Counted from the stretch's first letter, positions 12,317-24,389 are shown. The stretch: 64,000 nucleotides of DNA from Ampullaceana balthica (GCA_944989445.1 CALYLW010000121.1:694229-758228), one strand, 5' to 3'. The notes: generated by a model not told the origin, from the letters alone. Numbers and translations are program-made.

Positions 12317-13185
12317 GGATTCCTACTAGAATAGTACTTGGGGTCATTTTTTTTACTTGGCAGACATTGACATTGTGTTTAGCCTATTGTGTCAGTGCCA
12401 ACCATCGGGAAGCCAAAGATGTGTACATGCGGTTAATCAAGTGGAGGCTGAAATTTGAGATATAGAAATCATGGATAAAATTGAAATGAAATAAAAACGC
12501 CACACTTGTTTACCCGATTCTCAAATGTTTCGTTTTCACTCACACTTAAAACGAATAATCGATAATATTTAAACAGAAAGCCCCCCCCCACGGGGTCATG
12601 AAACAAACAAAAACACTATATGATTATTCCTTTGAAGAAATTTAAAATAAATGCTTTAAAAAAAACCCAAACACATTCATGATTATTCCATCCAGTTTAA
12701 AGACGTGGATCCCACTTAATCCAGGGTATTTACTCTGTGAGTTTGAGAGCTGCTTTAAGAGGCGCATCACATGCATGGCACCAATCAATAAGCACAAGCC
12801 TGGCATGTTCTGTCTGAATCGATGGAGCCGCTGATTCTCTACACTTTTTTTTTGGAGGGGAATTATAGAAAATATTATTACCAATATAAAAATATTTATT
12901 TTTAAAAAAAAACACTCCGGGGTTTAAAAACGGAAGCAACAAACTTTGGTCCAGTTGATGTGTCGTGACGTCAGTGATGGTTTTGCCAAGGATGCCTCGG
13001 TACGGGAAAAGAACGTCTTTGAGTCGTGTCGTCCACCAGTCTGTCAATTCAAAGTTTCACCGGCAACATCCAGATGTCGCTTATTATATCATTCCACGGG
13101 CGGCTATGTCGATGCTCGCATAGTGTGGAAATTGTCTTCTCCTTGGAACAACTTCGATCGGTCGGGACGGAGGGTGGGTGTATTA
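12317..13185. other. Non-coding or unassigned, with one moderately GC-rich patch
   Basis: 12946-13180 is less AT-rich than its surroundings and open on both strands, but no family is recognisable. The long open frames starting here owe their length to the 33-bp satellite. Confidence 0.4.
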
Positions 13186-14142
13186 TTTAAGGTGAACCAA
13201 CTTACTAATCTGGTAGTATGTAAGGTGAACCCACTTACTAATCTGGTATTATGTAAGGTGAACCCACTTACTAATCTGGTAGTATGTAAGGTGAACCAAC
13301 TTACAAATCTGGTATTATGTAAGGTGAACCCACTTACTAATCTGGTAGTATGTAAGGTGAACCCACTTACTAATCTGGTAGTATGTAAGGTGAACCCACT
13401 TACTAATCTGGTATTATGTAATGTGAGCTCACTTACTAATCTGGTATTATGTAAGGTGAACCCACTTACTAATCTGGTATTATGTAAGGTGAACCCACTT
13501 ACAAATCTGGTATTATGTAAGGTGAACCCACTTACTAATCTGGTAGTATGTAAGGTGAACCCACTTACTAATCTGGTATTATGTAAGGTGAACCCACTTA
13601 CAAATCTGGTATTATGTAAGGTGAACCCACTTACTAATCTGGTATTATGTAAGGTGAACCCACTTACTAATCTGGTAGTATGTAAGGTGAACCCACTTAC
13701 TAATCTGGTATTATGTAAGGTGAACCCACTTACTAATCTGGTAGTATGTAAGGTGAACCCACTTACTAATCTGGTATTATGTAATGTGAGCTCACTTACT
13801 AATCTGGTATTATGTAAGGTGAACCCACTTACTAATCTGGTATTATGTAAGGTGAACCCACTTACTAATCTGGTATTATGTAAGGTGAACCCACTTACTA
13901 ATCTGGTATTATGTAAGGTGAACCCACTTACTAATCTGGTATTATGTAAGGTGAACCCACTTACAAATCTGGTAGTATGTAAGGTGAACCCACTTACTAA
14001 TCTGGTAGTATGTAAGGTGAACCCACTTACTAATCTGGTAGTATGTAAGGTGAACCCACTTACTAATCTGGTATTATGTAAGGTGAACCCACTTACTAAT
14101 CTGGTAGTATGTAAGGTGAATCCACTTACTAATCTGGTATTC
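13186..14142. repeat. 33-bp minisatellite, 29 copies, with higher-order structure
   Basis: Unit GGTGAACCCACTTACTAATC plus TGGTATTATGTAA; position 27 or so alternates T/G. A rare variant (GTAATGTGAGCTCACTTAC) begins at 13418 and again at 13781, exactly 363 bp or 11 units apart, pointing to a higher-order duplication. The unit is a multiple of three, so both strands show long frames (409 and 346 codons). Confidence 0.97.
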
Positions 14143-14426
14143 ATAACTGTGAGGGATAATCTAGAGGCTTACTAACGTATATCGTTTTATTGGGTTATTA
14201 AAAAGTTTTCAAAGCATTGCACAGAAAAGTCGGCTTCTTTTGCCTAGGACAGCGAGGAGAGTCACCAACTTGTATATATGATATCTATAACATTGATTTA
14301 TTATTTGCAGCTTCCAAGAAATGAAAGGTGAGCAACAACAAATTTTTTGTTATTGACAAATCTACAAAGCAATGCGTTGACACGTTTCTAGAACTGAAAG
14401 TTGTGATAATGTTTCAAGGACACACT

Positions 14427-14930
14427 GTCGTAAGCACGTTTCTAGGACTGAACGCTGTGAGCACGTTTCTAGGACTGAATGCCGTGAGCACGTTTCTATG
14501 ACTGAATGCTGTGAGCACGTTTCTAGGACTGAATGCTGTGAGCACGTTTCTAGGACATGAATGCCGTGAGCACGATTCTAGGACTGAATGCCGTGAGCAC
14601 GTTTCTAGGACTGAGTGCTGTGAGCACGTTTCTAGGACTGAATGCTGTGAGCACGTTTCTAGGACTGAATGCTGTGAGCACGATTCTAGGACTAAATGCT
14701 GTGAGCACGTTTCTAGGACTGAATACTGTGAGCACGTTTCTAGGACTGAATGCTGTAAGCACGTTTCTAGGACTGAATGCTGTGAGCACGTTTCTAGGAC
14801 TGAATGCTGTGAGCACGTTTCTAGGACTGAATGCCGTGAGCACGTTTCTAGGACTAAATGCCGTGAGCACGATTCTAGGACTGAATGCTGTGAGCACGTT
14901 TCTAGGACTGAATGCTGTGAGCACGTTTCT
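14427..14930. repeat. 27-bp minisatellite, ~18-19 copies
   Basis: Unit GAGCACGTTTCTAGGACTGA plus ATGCTGT, with Y variants (GCCGT) and GATTC/GTTTC variants. Degenerate starter units are visible from about 14380. Confidence 0.96.
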
Positions 14931-14939
14931 GAAACTATT

Positions 14940-17028
14940 TATAGTATAGTATTAGATCTATAGTTTGGGCGATTGATGATCGATCGATTCAAAATCTTTT
15001 CCACCAAGAAGTTTCCAAAACACGGCATTGTTCGGGGGAATAAATAAAATTTACTTGGAATTATCATTCAACACTACGTCCCTTTACACCCCCCCCCACA
15101 CACACACACTCACAAGATACCCCCAGTCGCTCAATATCAAAGTCACGACTGAACCTCTCAGTAGTTAGTTATAATTCATTGACCCTGTTATATGTCTCTT
15201 TTTTTGTTGTAAATTCGCTCAACCTGAGCGGTGTGCTACGGCTAAAGATAGTACAACAACAAAAAATAATAATAAAATAACCACAAAGAAAATTGCAGCC
15301 CAATTTACTCGCGGCGAGAGACGGGCATGGCTACTAGTGAAGTCAATGAGTTGATAGGGTCGTCCTTAGGGAGAGCGGATCTATGGGATGTCATTACGGG
15401 GGAAGTGGCTACGTGAGATGGAATGAAGAAACAAGTGGGTGGGGCGTGGGGGTGACTGGGAAGTACATCTGAGATTAGTGTGTGAAAGAGATACTTTGGG
15501 TGTAGTGTGAGGGATTGTGGGGTGGTACGTACTGTTAGAGATTCTTTGACGTTGTTGAAAAGATATAGATTTTTAAAAAAAAATGTGGATAGTACTTTTG
15601 AGCTGAAGCTATTAATTTTTAATGTTTCTGTAATAGTTGATCAAAACTTCAACCAGAAGCAGACCAGACTTCGAAAAGACTTCGACCAGACTTCGACAAG
15701 ACTTCGACAAGCCTTCGATTTGAGATTGCTAAATGGAGTGTTATTATTTTGATGGGTTGAGGTAAACAATCAATACACATTAATTTTTCAGTTATCTTTC
15801 TCTTGAATATATGTTTTTCAAATTTACCATTGAAAAAGGAATACAAAAGTGTAAACCCATCATTTGTCATGCTCCTACGATCTTGGATCAAGTCCAAGCT
15901 ACACTTTTAATTTCCACTGTGTTAAACTCAATCCCATTTCTTCTTTCTATTACTTAATTTTATTATTATATATTTTTTGTTGTGTGACTGAAACAATTAT
16001 GGCTAAAACCAAATTATGTACAGGTTCAAATGCCATAATTTTTGGCTGTTTAAGCGAATATGAGGAACTTGGTTTAACGGGAGTCAAGTCCGGAATATAT
16101 CCAGCAATAGGAACGTATTCTTCTTACATCATCTAAAACTAGATGCGGGTCAGATTTCATTTCTACGCTAGCTGACACATCGACAACGGCCGCCATACTT
16201 TTGGTTAGCAAAACTTGCTTGCCATAGAGAGTTAATCCTCTTACACTTACAATCTAGATATCTTGCTAATGAGCGTTGACTGAATTCGGTATTCCAGTAC
16301 TCTCAGGGTTAATTTTTTTAAGGTTTTTGACTTGCTGTGAGTTAAATCGAAGCTCATGGGTACACACATCGACTTAACTTCACGCTACTGTTTTAAAATG
16401 GAAAGGAAAGGATGGTCATAGTAGATATTTTTTTAAAACTTCGAACAAAAAATAAAATATTACATCGTCTAAAGCCCTTATTGAAATTCATAGGAATTTC
16501 TAGCTTTAGAACCATACATAAATTATGAGAGCCATAGAATAAATTCCAATAGTTCATGTTTTTTTTCTTTTAAACATGTTCTGCCCGATTTACCTTAACA
16601 CGCAGACCAATTTTGTAAAGCAAATATCCCAACAGGCATACTCAACGTACAGATTTGTCTAAAGTCTAAACAAACATGTTGAGACTAAACCAGATTTTAA
16701 AAATGCTTTAAAAAATGAAACATTAAAAAAAACAACATTTTGCGAACAACTACACACCTTCAGGCACAAATATTTCCACTCATTGGAAAATTTAGAGTTG
16801 CATATTTTGCATATCGGTATCATATGAAAACAATTCTCTTAACTTGACAAAACTCAGATAAAAATTCATAAATGCACATAATTCAATTATCAAAACAACC
16901 TTCGTCAAAATATTAGTCGCCTTTCTTTTTTTTTACAGGATATATAAAAATATATGTTAATATAAACAATTAAGTAAACAATAACAACATAGTTTCGCAA
17001 TGCACCTCAATCTTTTAAATACCGTTTT
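14940..17028. other. AT-rich non-coding stretch
   Basis: Includes a C-run with (CA)n near 15089-15110 and a short CTTCGACAAGA-type repeat near 15670-15715. No gene recognised. Confidence 0.45.
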
Positions 17029-17030
17029 CT

Positions 17031-17240
17031 GTACTCTCAAAGCTCAAACAAAAATACATTTTGACTGGTATACTCTCAAAACTCAACCAAAAATGCATTT
17101 GGACCGGTATATTCTCAAAGCTCAACCAAAAATACATTTGGACTGGTATACTCTCAAAGCTCAACCAAAAATACATTTGGACTGGTATACTCTCAAAGCT
17201 CAAACAAAAATGCATTTAGACTGGTTATACCTTCAAAGCT
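17031..17240. repeat. 39-bp minisatellite, ~5 copies
   Basis: Unit ACTCTCAAAGCTCAACCAAA followed by AATACATTTGGACTGGTAT. Confidence 0.93.
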
Positions 17241-18120
17241 CGACCACATACATTACCAGCACATTAAATACAGACTTTTATATCTGAACACCACATATCT
17301 AACGATTAGGATTTCGGAGTTTTTCAAAATTAGGAAGAGGTGCGATGGAATAAAAGATGAATTTTAATCTCAACTTGTGAAGGAATTTTAGTTAAATTAA
17401 AAAACATATAGTTTTAGATGTGTTGGTCTTGATTTGAGTGGGTGTGTCTTTATGTGTCTATTTGGGTTTGCGTGTGTATGCGGGTTTGTTGTGCTTATGT
17501 ATATGTAGGTTTGCTAGTATACGTATGTATATGGATTTGTATGTGTTAGTGTGTTTATGTGGCTTTGTGTTTAAGTTATTATATCAGTGTGTTAAATTGG
17601 ATTATGCTATCTATTGGTTTTGCGTGTATGTGGTGTGGGGGGGGATGTGTAAGTGGATTTGTATCTGTGCGTTTTCATGTTTATACGAATTTGTGTCATT
17701 TGATCTAGTCACATATTGTTCAAATTTTCATCAACGCAAATGTCTGGGCAATTAAAAGTTATCCGTTGAAATGTCATCTAAGCTCGAGGCATACACTCCC
17801 CTGTCTTCCAAACGCTTATAACCAGATTGGCTTTCCCCCCATGGACATTCCCAAGTTGTGCTTTCGCCTTGTGAACATTCATTCCGATGATTCACATTCT
17901 CACACAAATGTACGCTTGTCTTTTCAAACGTCACTAAAAATGTACATTCATCGCAATTCATTTTCAAATTGATATTCCTACGACAAACAGCCTTAAAAAT
18001 AAAATTCCTAAACTGACGTTCCGAAAAGTGACATTATTCAACCTGACATTTTTTTTAAAAGGGACAGGAATTCGATAACTAAATTAGGACAGTAAGTCCC
18101 TCAACTCACAATTTAAAATA
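17241..18120. other. Non-coding, simple-sequence biased
   Basis: 17400-17720 is (TG)-rich low-complexity DNA. 17760-18050 contains scattered ACATTC motifs. No gene. Confidence 0.4.
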
Positions 18121-18123
18121 TTC

Positions 18124-18235
18124 TCACAATCACTTGATAATTACATGACAATCACTTGATAATTACATGACAATAACTTGATAATTACATGACAATCACT
18201 TGATAATTACATGAAAATTACATGACAATCACTGG
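18124..18235. repeat. 22-bp minisatellite, ~5 copies
   Basis: Unit ACATGACAATCACTTGATAA plus TT, with the last copy shortened. Confidence 0.9.
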
Positions 18236-18588
18236 ACCAGGTTAAAACTTGAAGAAAATAAACATGTTGTCCCAAGACTCCCTTGAATGTACAATATAAA
18301 CAGAAATCTAGAATGAATAGTTTCGAATTTCCACGTGGAAATGTCATCACTGCGCACTTGCTCGTCCTGTCTTTCACACCAGCAGAGAGTGGTTGGACCG
18401 TTACGAGATTTGGAACAATTAAAAGTCTGCAAAGGAATAAACATGATTCGATGTCTGTCAGTGAGTCTTGAAGATCGCATTGATCATGTATGTCCCCGTA
18501 AACTCACAGGAAATATTTTGAATGCAGGCCACGCCCACTCCACAGGAGTTTCTCAGAAAAGTCTTGCCGGGGCAAGTTGTGAATCAAG

Positions 18589-18738
18589 TTAGTGAAGGTT
18601 TTTGTGAATGCGTTCTGCCAGATCATTGAAGAATGTTTCACGATAAAGGTCGAAGTCATGATCTTGTGGATTGCCCCCCAAAATCCGATGATGAGCCGTG
18701 TCATGTGGATTGTAGGTATCAGAGTATTGAAATGTCTT
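18589..18738 (-). CDS. Possible terminal coding exon, unknown protein
   Basis: A 49-codon frame follows a pyrimidine-containing acceptor (TCTTCTACCCCTGTCTTGTG then GACAG) and ends in TAA. The peptide is mixed and polar, with KTFQYSDTYNPHDTAHH at the start and FFNDLAERIHKNLH at the end, unlike the low-complexity frames around it. The region 18320-18760 is also less AT-rich. I recognise no family. Another frame of the same segment is open for 80 codons (18504-18746), which weakens the call. No partner exon has been found. Confidence 0.25.
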   Translation of the reverse strand, partial: KTFQYSDTYNPHDTAHHRILGGNPQDHDFDLYRETFFNDLAERIHKNLH

Positions 18739-18867
18739 CTGTCCACAAGACAGGGGTAGAAGATGACGTTGCTGATAGGTGACGGAAACTTTACATTGGA
18801 TGGATCGTGCAGACGGCAGAGGTATTGTCTTACCCCCCCTCAGGTGGTTTCACGTCAGTACAGTGGT

Positions 18868-19265
18868 ATGGGGTTACAGCAGCTCGCCCTCTGGTGGGTT
18901 AACAGCGAACTTGTCCTTTGGTGGACTTACAGCAACTTTTCCTTTGGTGGATTTACAACGACTTGCTGTCTGGTGGGCTTACAGCAACTTCTATGATGGG
19001 CTACAGCAACTTCTATGATGGTTTTACAGCAACTTCTATGGTGGGCTTACAGCAACTTCTATGATGGGCTTACAGCAACTTCTATGATGGGCGTACAGCA
19101 ACTTCTATGGTGGGCTTACAGCAAGTTGCCATTTGGTGGGCTTACGGCAACTTATATGGTGGGCTTACAGCAACTTCTATGATGGGCTTACAGCAACTTC
19201 TATGATGGGCTTACAGCAACTTCTATGGTGGACTTACAGCAAGTTGCCATTTGGTGGGCTTACAT
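18868..19265. repeat. 23-26 bp minisatellite, ~16 copies
   Basis: Main unit ACAGCAACTTCTATGATGGG plus CTT (23 bp), mixed with 26-bp units containing AAGTTGCCATTTGG. The two unit types recur in the same order twice, suggesting block duplication. Confidence 0.93.
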
Positions 19266-19451
19266 AAAATGATGGATTAACCAATGGGTTAAACGATAAA
19301 GCTGCGTGATGTTACAGCAGCTGGTTGCTTTGCTCTAACACAAAAGTATACACTAACATTAACTGCCGTGTCAGTCAGACTCCCGCACCCTTGATTTTGT
19401 TTTGTCTTCTTTTGTTTGTATGTTTTTGGTAACGAAATAAATCCAATTTTG

Positions 19452-19585
19452 TTTGAGTCAGTTTGCATGAAGACATCTGAAAAGTTGGTCAGTCTGTCTG
19501 GAGACATCTGGAAAGTAGGTAAGTCTGGCTGAAAACATATGGAAAGTAGGTCAGTCTGTCTGAAGACATCTGGAAAATGGGTGAA
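19452..19585. repeat. 31-bp minisatellite, ~4 copies
   Basis: Unit AAAGTAGGTCAGTCTGTCTG plus AAGACATCTGG, moderately diverged. Confidence 0.88.
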
Positions 19586-19589
19586 TCTG

Positions 19590-21015
19590 AAGAATGTTTT
19601 GCATTGTTTCACAGAAGTTGTCAAAACAAAACATAAAGCTGATTTATCGGCTGGGCACAGGTGCAGTTAACAAACCCGGTCCGATTATTGAAATTTTGAG
19701 CATTCACGAAAATAAAGAAGCTGAAAACCCACCAAGCAATTGTTGACCGCTTGACAACGCAGGATCATCTGACTGGGTCAGCCGTTACGAAAGTAGGCCG
19801 ATGGAAAGCAAACTAAAGTTGTTGACCTATTGACACAGCTGTTCAATCCTGTCCGTTTGAAAGTATCCATTTGCACGAATTCGTCGATTTGGAAATCTTT
19901 ATCCAAACAATTCAGGGTGATTTGTGATCCATGCACTATTACCGCTTACTATCTTTGTTAAACTTCGTTTAGGAAATAACCTAGAGTTTGACTGCCATTG
20001 CATACCATGGGTGCATTCCGTTTTTTGTTTGGTTTAAATTAAAAAAAAATCTTACTTTCTTAAAACTATCATTCAAAGAAAAAGTGTATTGTTTTAACGA
20101 TGTAATTTATTTTTTAGTGGAAACCCAATTACTCCTCACAAAAATTAAATCTAAGCGAGTGCCAAAATAACACGAACTGGTTCATTATATTGAGTGTGTG
20201 TAAAGTAAGATCATAAAAAAAAATTTTTAAACAAAAAATGCAACTGTAATCATTATACCTTACCGCGAAGAGAGTATGGCAGCAATAGTGCAATTACTTT
20301 GCTCGGTGGTGAACACATACAGGTGTGCGGGAGGAGGAGGGGGGGCGTGGGGGAGGAGGAGGGGGGGACGTGGGTGTATCTAACACAAAAACTGTTCATG
20401 GGATTATGACTGAAAAATAGATTCCAAAGTTTTCCTCTTATTTAAAAAGAGATTATCTGACCCTTGAACTGTGTTGATCAAACTGAAACCCAGGCATTTT
20501 ATCCACGCTGTGATTTCAGTGGATGATAGTGGATGCGCAAACTGGGTAAACAAATCTGGTAAGTGGTGGTTATGATGGATTGTGAACGTAAAGGCCCTCG
20601 AAGAAAAAGAATTCAACTTTTGTATTTTCCCACATTTTTAACACAATTGCTGGGCTTGCTGTTGTTTTATTCTGTTGATTTTCCCGCGGTTCATCGTTAT
20701 GAGAAATAATTTCGCTTGTTAATCCAGATTAGCATTCCACACAAACATATCATTGCACGTCGTTTTTTCTCCTTCTGTCTACACCGAGATCCTCAAACAA
20801 AACCTTCCAATTTGGAATACGTAGTAAGTTTCATTTTAAAAAAACAAAAAAAACCACACACACCATTTGATGCGATGAATTAAGATTTCACATCTTGAAC
20901 AGCACCGGACTGAGCCACTGCCAACAACTTCCTTTGAGATGCGACTGTGCTCTTCATTATCAAAACTAGAGATACCTGCACGTAGCACACCTAGCAGAAC
21001 TCCCCCCTCCCCCGT
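19590..21015. other. Non-coding, G-rich patch
   Basis: 20330-20372 is a purine/G-rich run (GGAGGAGG with G6-G7). No gene otherwise. Confidence 0.4.
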
Positions 21016-21019
21016 GTCT

Positions 21020-21140
21020 CTAATCAAATTCCTCAACTTTGAAGAAATTTCTCCACTGAGGTCCAACGTTGACCGGACTGGTGACTGAGGACTTGTTACA
21101 GAAGGTGGTCTCCTCCTCGAAGGCATCGGAATCCAAAGAT
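21020..21140 (-). CDS. Possible terminal coding exon, unknown protein
   Basis: A good splice acceptor (TTTATTTTGTTTCCCTCCAG) precedes a frame reading SLDSDAFEEETTFCNKSSV and ending KVEEFD-stop at 21020-21022. A second frame through the same acceptor is open much longer (21126 to 20836). Either could be the real one, or neither. No protein family is recognised. The twin-primed LINE lies directly upstream on this strand, so any preceding exon would be beyond 24.4 kb. Confidence 0.3.
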
Positions 21141-21177
21141 CTGGAGGGAAACAAAATAAATGTTAGCAGTTGTAATG

Positions 21178-21240
21178 AGATTGAGAAGGTATATAATAGA
21201 GTAAAATAGAAGACATACAGTAGAGTAATATAGAAGGTAT
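21178..21240. repeat. Left flank of the 24-bp minisatellite split by a LINE
   Basis: About 2.5 diverged copies of the same 24-bp unit that runs from 23793 to 24385 on the other side of the LINE. Confidence 0.85.
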
Positions 21241-21868
21241 TAGAGTGTTACCATCTGCGCTGAGGAGGGGGCTTGATCCTGAGGGCGTGGGGCCATATAC
21301 TTCTTTCAAGGCGTCGTAGAAGTTTTTATAGTCACGCCTGTCTGCATAGCCTTGGATCTCGTCAGCTTTGTTGCCGAGCCAATCGTCCTGCATCTGACGG
21401 AGCTTCTGCTGAACAGTCTTGCGTATGTTGTTGAGTGCATCTCTCCTTGCCGTGGACTTGGGGTTATTGATGTATGCTTGGTGAAGGTGGTGTTTCTCAT
21501 CCAATAACTGCTTGATGTCTTCGGAGTTCTCATCGAACCAGTCCTTATGTTTCCTGGTCTGGGGCCCCAGGGTCTCTGTAGCTGTGGAGTAAATCAGCTC
21601 TCTGAGTGATGCCCAGTCTGCCTCCACGCTCTGGTTTCCCGGAGAGGTGGATTTCAAGCACTTTTCCAGAGCATCTACAAAGGACTGTTTGCAGCTGTCG
21701 GTATTCAGTTTGGCAACATTAAGCCGTTTCGGGGCCTTCTTCCCTTGCGGGCGTCGTTTAGGCTGAATGCGGATGTTGAGCTTGGTGATGATGAGGCGGT
21801 GGTCTGTCCAGCATTCAGCGCCGCACATGGATTTGGTAACTCGTACATCCTGCCTGTCCCTCTTCCTC
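21241..21868 (-). mobile_element. Inverted 5' segment of the RTE-like LINE (endonuclease C-terminus and linker)
   Basis: On the minus strand this encodes the end of the endonuclease domain, including WTDHRLIITKLNIR with the typical D-H-R-L-I, then a basic linker, then DWASLRELIYSTATETLG, KDWFDENSEDIKQLLDEKHH and a stretch ending SPLLSADGNTLI. That last segment should lead straight into TDKEKILERW, which instead starts on the plus strand at 21869. The piece is therefore flipped relative to the rest of the element. Together with 21869-23791 it makes one insertion. Confidence 0.9.
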
Positions 21869-23791
21869 ACAGACAAAGAGAAGATCTTGGAGAGATGGGT
21901 CGAACATTTCGATGACGTCCTAAATCGCCCTTCGACAATCAACGACGAAGCCATCAATCGTCTACCCCAAGTGCCCACAAACAAAGCACTGGATGACCCA
22001 CCAACCTTGCTCGAGACCCAGAAAGCAATCTATCTTATCTCCAGTGGCAAAGCACCTGGCTCTGACGCCATACCAGCTGAGGTCTACAAGGAGGGGGGAA
22101 CAGCCCTGACTGAAAGGCTCCATGAGCTGTTTCTCTTAATATGGCAGCAAGAGACGATCCCGCAGGACTTCAAAGATGCCACCATCATACATCTATATAA
22201 GCGAAAAGGAAGTAGACAGGCTTGTGACAACCACAGAGGCATATCCCTGCTTTCTATTGCAGGAAAGATCCTCGCCAGAATCCTGCTCAACCGCCTCACA
22301 GTGCACCTTGACCAAGGACTCCTGCCTGAAAGTCAGTGTGGATTCCGAAAAGAGCGAGGAACCATCGACATGGTGTTCGCTGCCAGGCAGCTGCTGGAGA
22401 AATGTTAGGAGCAGAACTCTGATCTGTTCTCCACCTATGTCGACCTGACCAAGGCCTTTGACACTGTTGGCAGAGAGGGTCTGTGGAAGATCATGGCCAA
22501 GTACGGTTGCCCAAGGAAATTCATCGTCTTGGTGCAACAATTCCATGAAGGCATGCAGGCCAGAGTCCAGGACAGCGGGGAGTTTTCTGATCCTTTCCCA
22601 GTCACAAACGGAGTCAAGCAGGGCTGCGTCCTGGCACCAACACTGTTTAGCCTCATGTTTTCCGCCATGCTGACAGAGGCCTTCAGAGACGAGGATGTTG
22701 GTGTCAACCTGAAATACCGCACAGATGGCAAGCTGTTCAACCTTCGGAGGCTCCAGGCAAAAACCAAGGTTATGACAGACATCATCAGAGACCTGCTGTT
22801 CGCTGATGACTGTGCCCTCAACGCTGTCTCAGAAGCCGACATGCAACGCAGTGTAAACCTGTTCTCCAGTGCCTGCACAAACTTTGGTCTGTCAATCAAC
22901 ACCAAGAAGACTGAGGTCCTCCATCAGCCTGCGCCTGGAAGACCCTACGTAGAGCCCAACATCACTGTCAACGGCCAGAGACTCAACACAGTGCACCGGT
23001 TCACATACCTAGGCAGCACACTGTCTCAAAATGTCACCATCGATGACGAAGTGAACGTCAGAATTGCCAGAGCCAGCTCCACTTTTGGCAGGTTGTACCC
23101 TAATGTCTGGAACAGAAGAGGCATTACCATCCAGACCAAGCTGAAAGTGTACAGGGCAGTGGTGCTCCCCACACTGCTTTATGCTTGTGAAACTTGGACT
23201 GTTTATCAGCGCCATGCAAGAAAGCTGAACCACTTTCATATAACAAGCCTCAGGAAGATTCTCGGCATAAAGTGGCAGAACAAAATTCCAGACACAGTGG
23301 TACTGACCAAGGCAGGTCTCCCCAGCATCTTCACCCTCCTGATGCAGTCCCAGCTTCGCTGGGCAGGGCACGTTGTCCGAATGCCAGACGAGAGACTGCC
23401 AAAGAGAATCTTCTATGGTGAGCTCCAGTATGGCCAGCGGTCCCACGGTGGGCAAAAGAAACGCTTCAAAGACACACTGAAAGCCTCAATGAAAGCGTTT
23501 GCCATAAATCCAGACACGTGGGAACGAGCTGCAATGGACCGATCCACCTGGCGCTCTTCCATCCACGAAGGTGCCAGGTCATGTGAGGCAAACCGGATTA
23601 CCGCCGCAGAAAAGAAGAGGCAAGCCCGAAAGGCCCATGCTGTCAACCCTCCAGGAGATGTCGCACTCGCCCCCTGTCCCTTCTGTTCCCGAACCTTTCG
23701 TGCAAGGATCAGCCTAATCAGCCATCTGCGCACGCACAGAAAACCCTCGGATGACTAGAGTGGTCCTCGTCGTATCGACGGACGAACGAAC
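21869..23791 (+). pseudogene. RTE-like LINE: reverse transcriptase with C-terminal C2H2 zinc finger, one premature stop
   Basis: Single plus frame from TDKEKILERW (21869) to the stop at 23756-23758, broken only by a TAG at 22406-22408. Motifs in order: GKAPGSDAIPAEVYKEGG; FKDATIIHLYKRKGS; NHRGISLLSIAGKILARIL; SQCGFRKERGTIDMVF; VDLTKAFDTV (motif A aspartate) just after the stop; NGVKQGCVLAPTLFSLMF (motif B); LLFADDCAL (catalytic FADD, near 22795-22820); TYLGSTLS (motif E region); LLYACETWT; and RWAGHVVRMPDERLPKR. The C-terminus has Cx2Cx12Hx3H in CPFC...HLRTH, a C2H2 finger. The product would reverse-transcribe its RNA at nicked chromosomal DNA; this copy is dead because of the stop and the inverted, truncated 5' end. 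The 3' end follows the shared tail GTCGTATCGACGGACGAAC and drops into a 24-bp satellite. Confidence 0.93.
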
Positions 23792-23792
23792 A

Positions 23793-24385
23793 TAGAAGGT
23801 ATACAATGGAGTAATATAGAAGACATACAATATAGTAATATAGAAGGTATACAATAGAGTAATACAGAAGGTATACAATAGAGTAATACAGAAGGTATAC
23901 AATAGAGTAATATAGAAGACATACAATAGAGTAATATAGAAGGTATACAATAGAGTAATATAGAAGGTATACAATATAGTAATATAGAAGGTATACAATA
24001 GAGTAATATAGAAGGTATACAATAGAGTAATATAGTAGGTATACAATAGAGTAAAACAGAAGGTATACAATAGAGTAATATAGAAGGTATACAATAGAGT
24101 AATATAGAAGGTATACAATGGAGTAACATAGAAGTTATACAATATAGTAATATAGAAGGTATACAATAGAGTAATATAGAAGGTATACAATAGAGTAATA
24201 TAGAAGGTATACAATGGAGTAACATAGAAGGTATACAATAGAGTAATATAGATGGTATACAATAGAGTAACATAGAAGGTATACAATAGAGTAATATAGA
24301 AGGTATACAATGGAGTAACATAGAAGGTATACAATAGAGTAATGTAGAAGGTATACATTATAATAATATATAAGGTATACCATAG
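23793..24385. repeat. 24-bp minisatellite, ~25 copies
   Basis: Unit AGAAGGTATACAATAGAGTA plus ATAT. A unit multiple of three gives open minus frames of 188-214 codons; not coding. The same unit flanks the LINE on its left (21178-21240), so the LINE went into an existing array. Confidence 0.96.
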
Positions 24386-24389
24386 AGTG

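Noticed and set aside
12946..14175. 409-codon repeat protein (KVNPLTNLVLC units) and its antisense 346-codon frame
   Set aside because: 33-bp unit, both strands open, no signal peptide or conserved flank; satellite artefact is more likely.
21767..21868. N-terminal residues of the plus-strand 213-codon frame
   Set aside because: These codons read through the inverted segment antisense; real LINE sequence starts at the TDKEK position, 21869.
22193..23733. Minus-strand frames over the LINE
   Set aside because: Antisense shadows of the reverse transcriptase.
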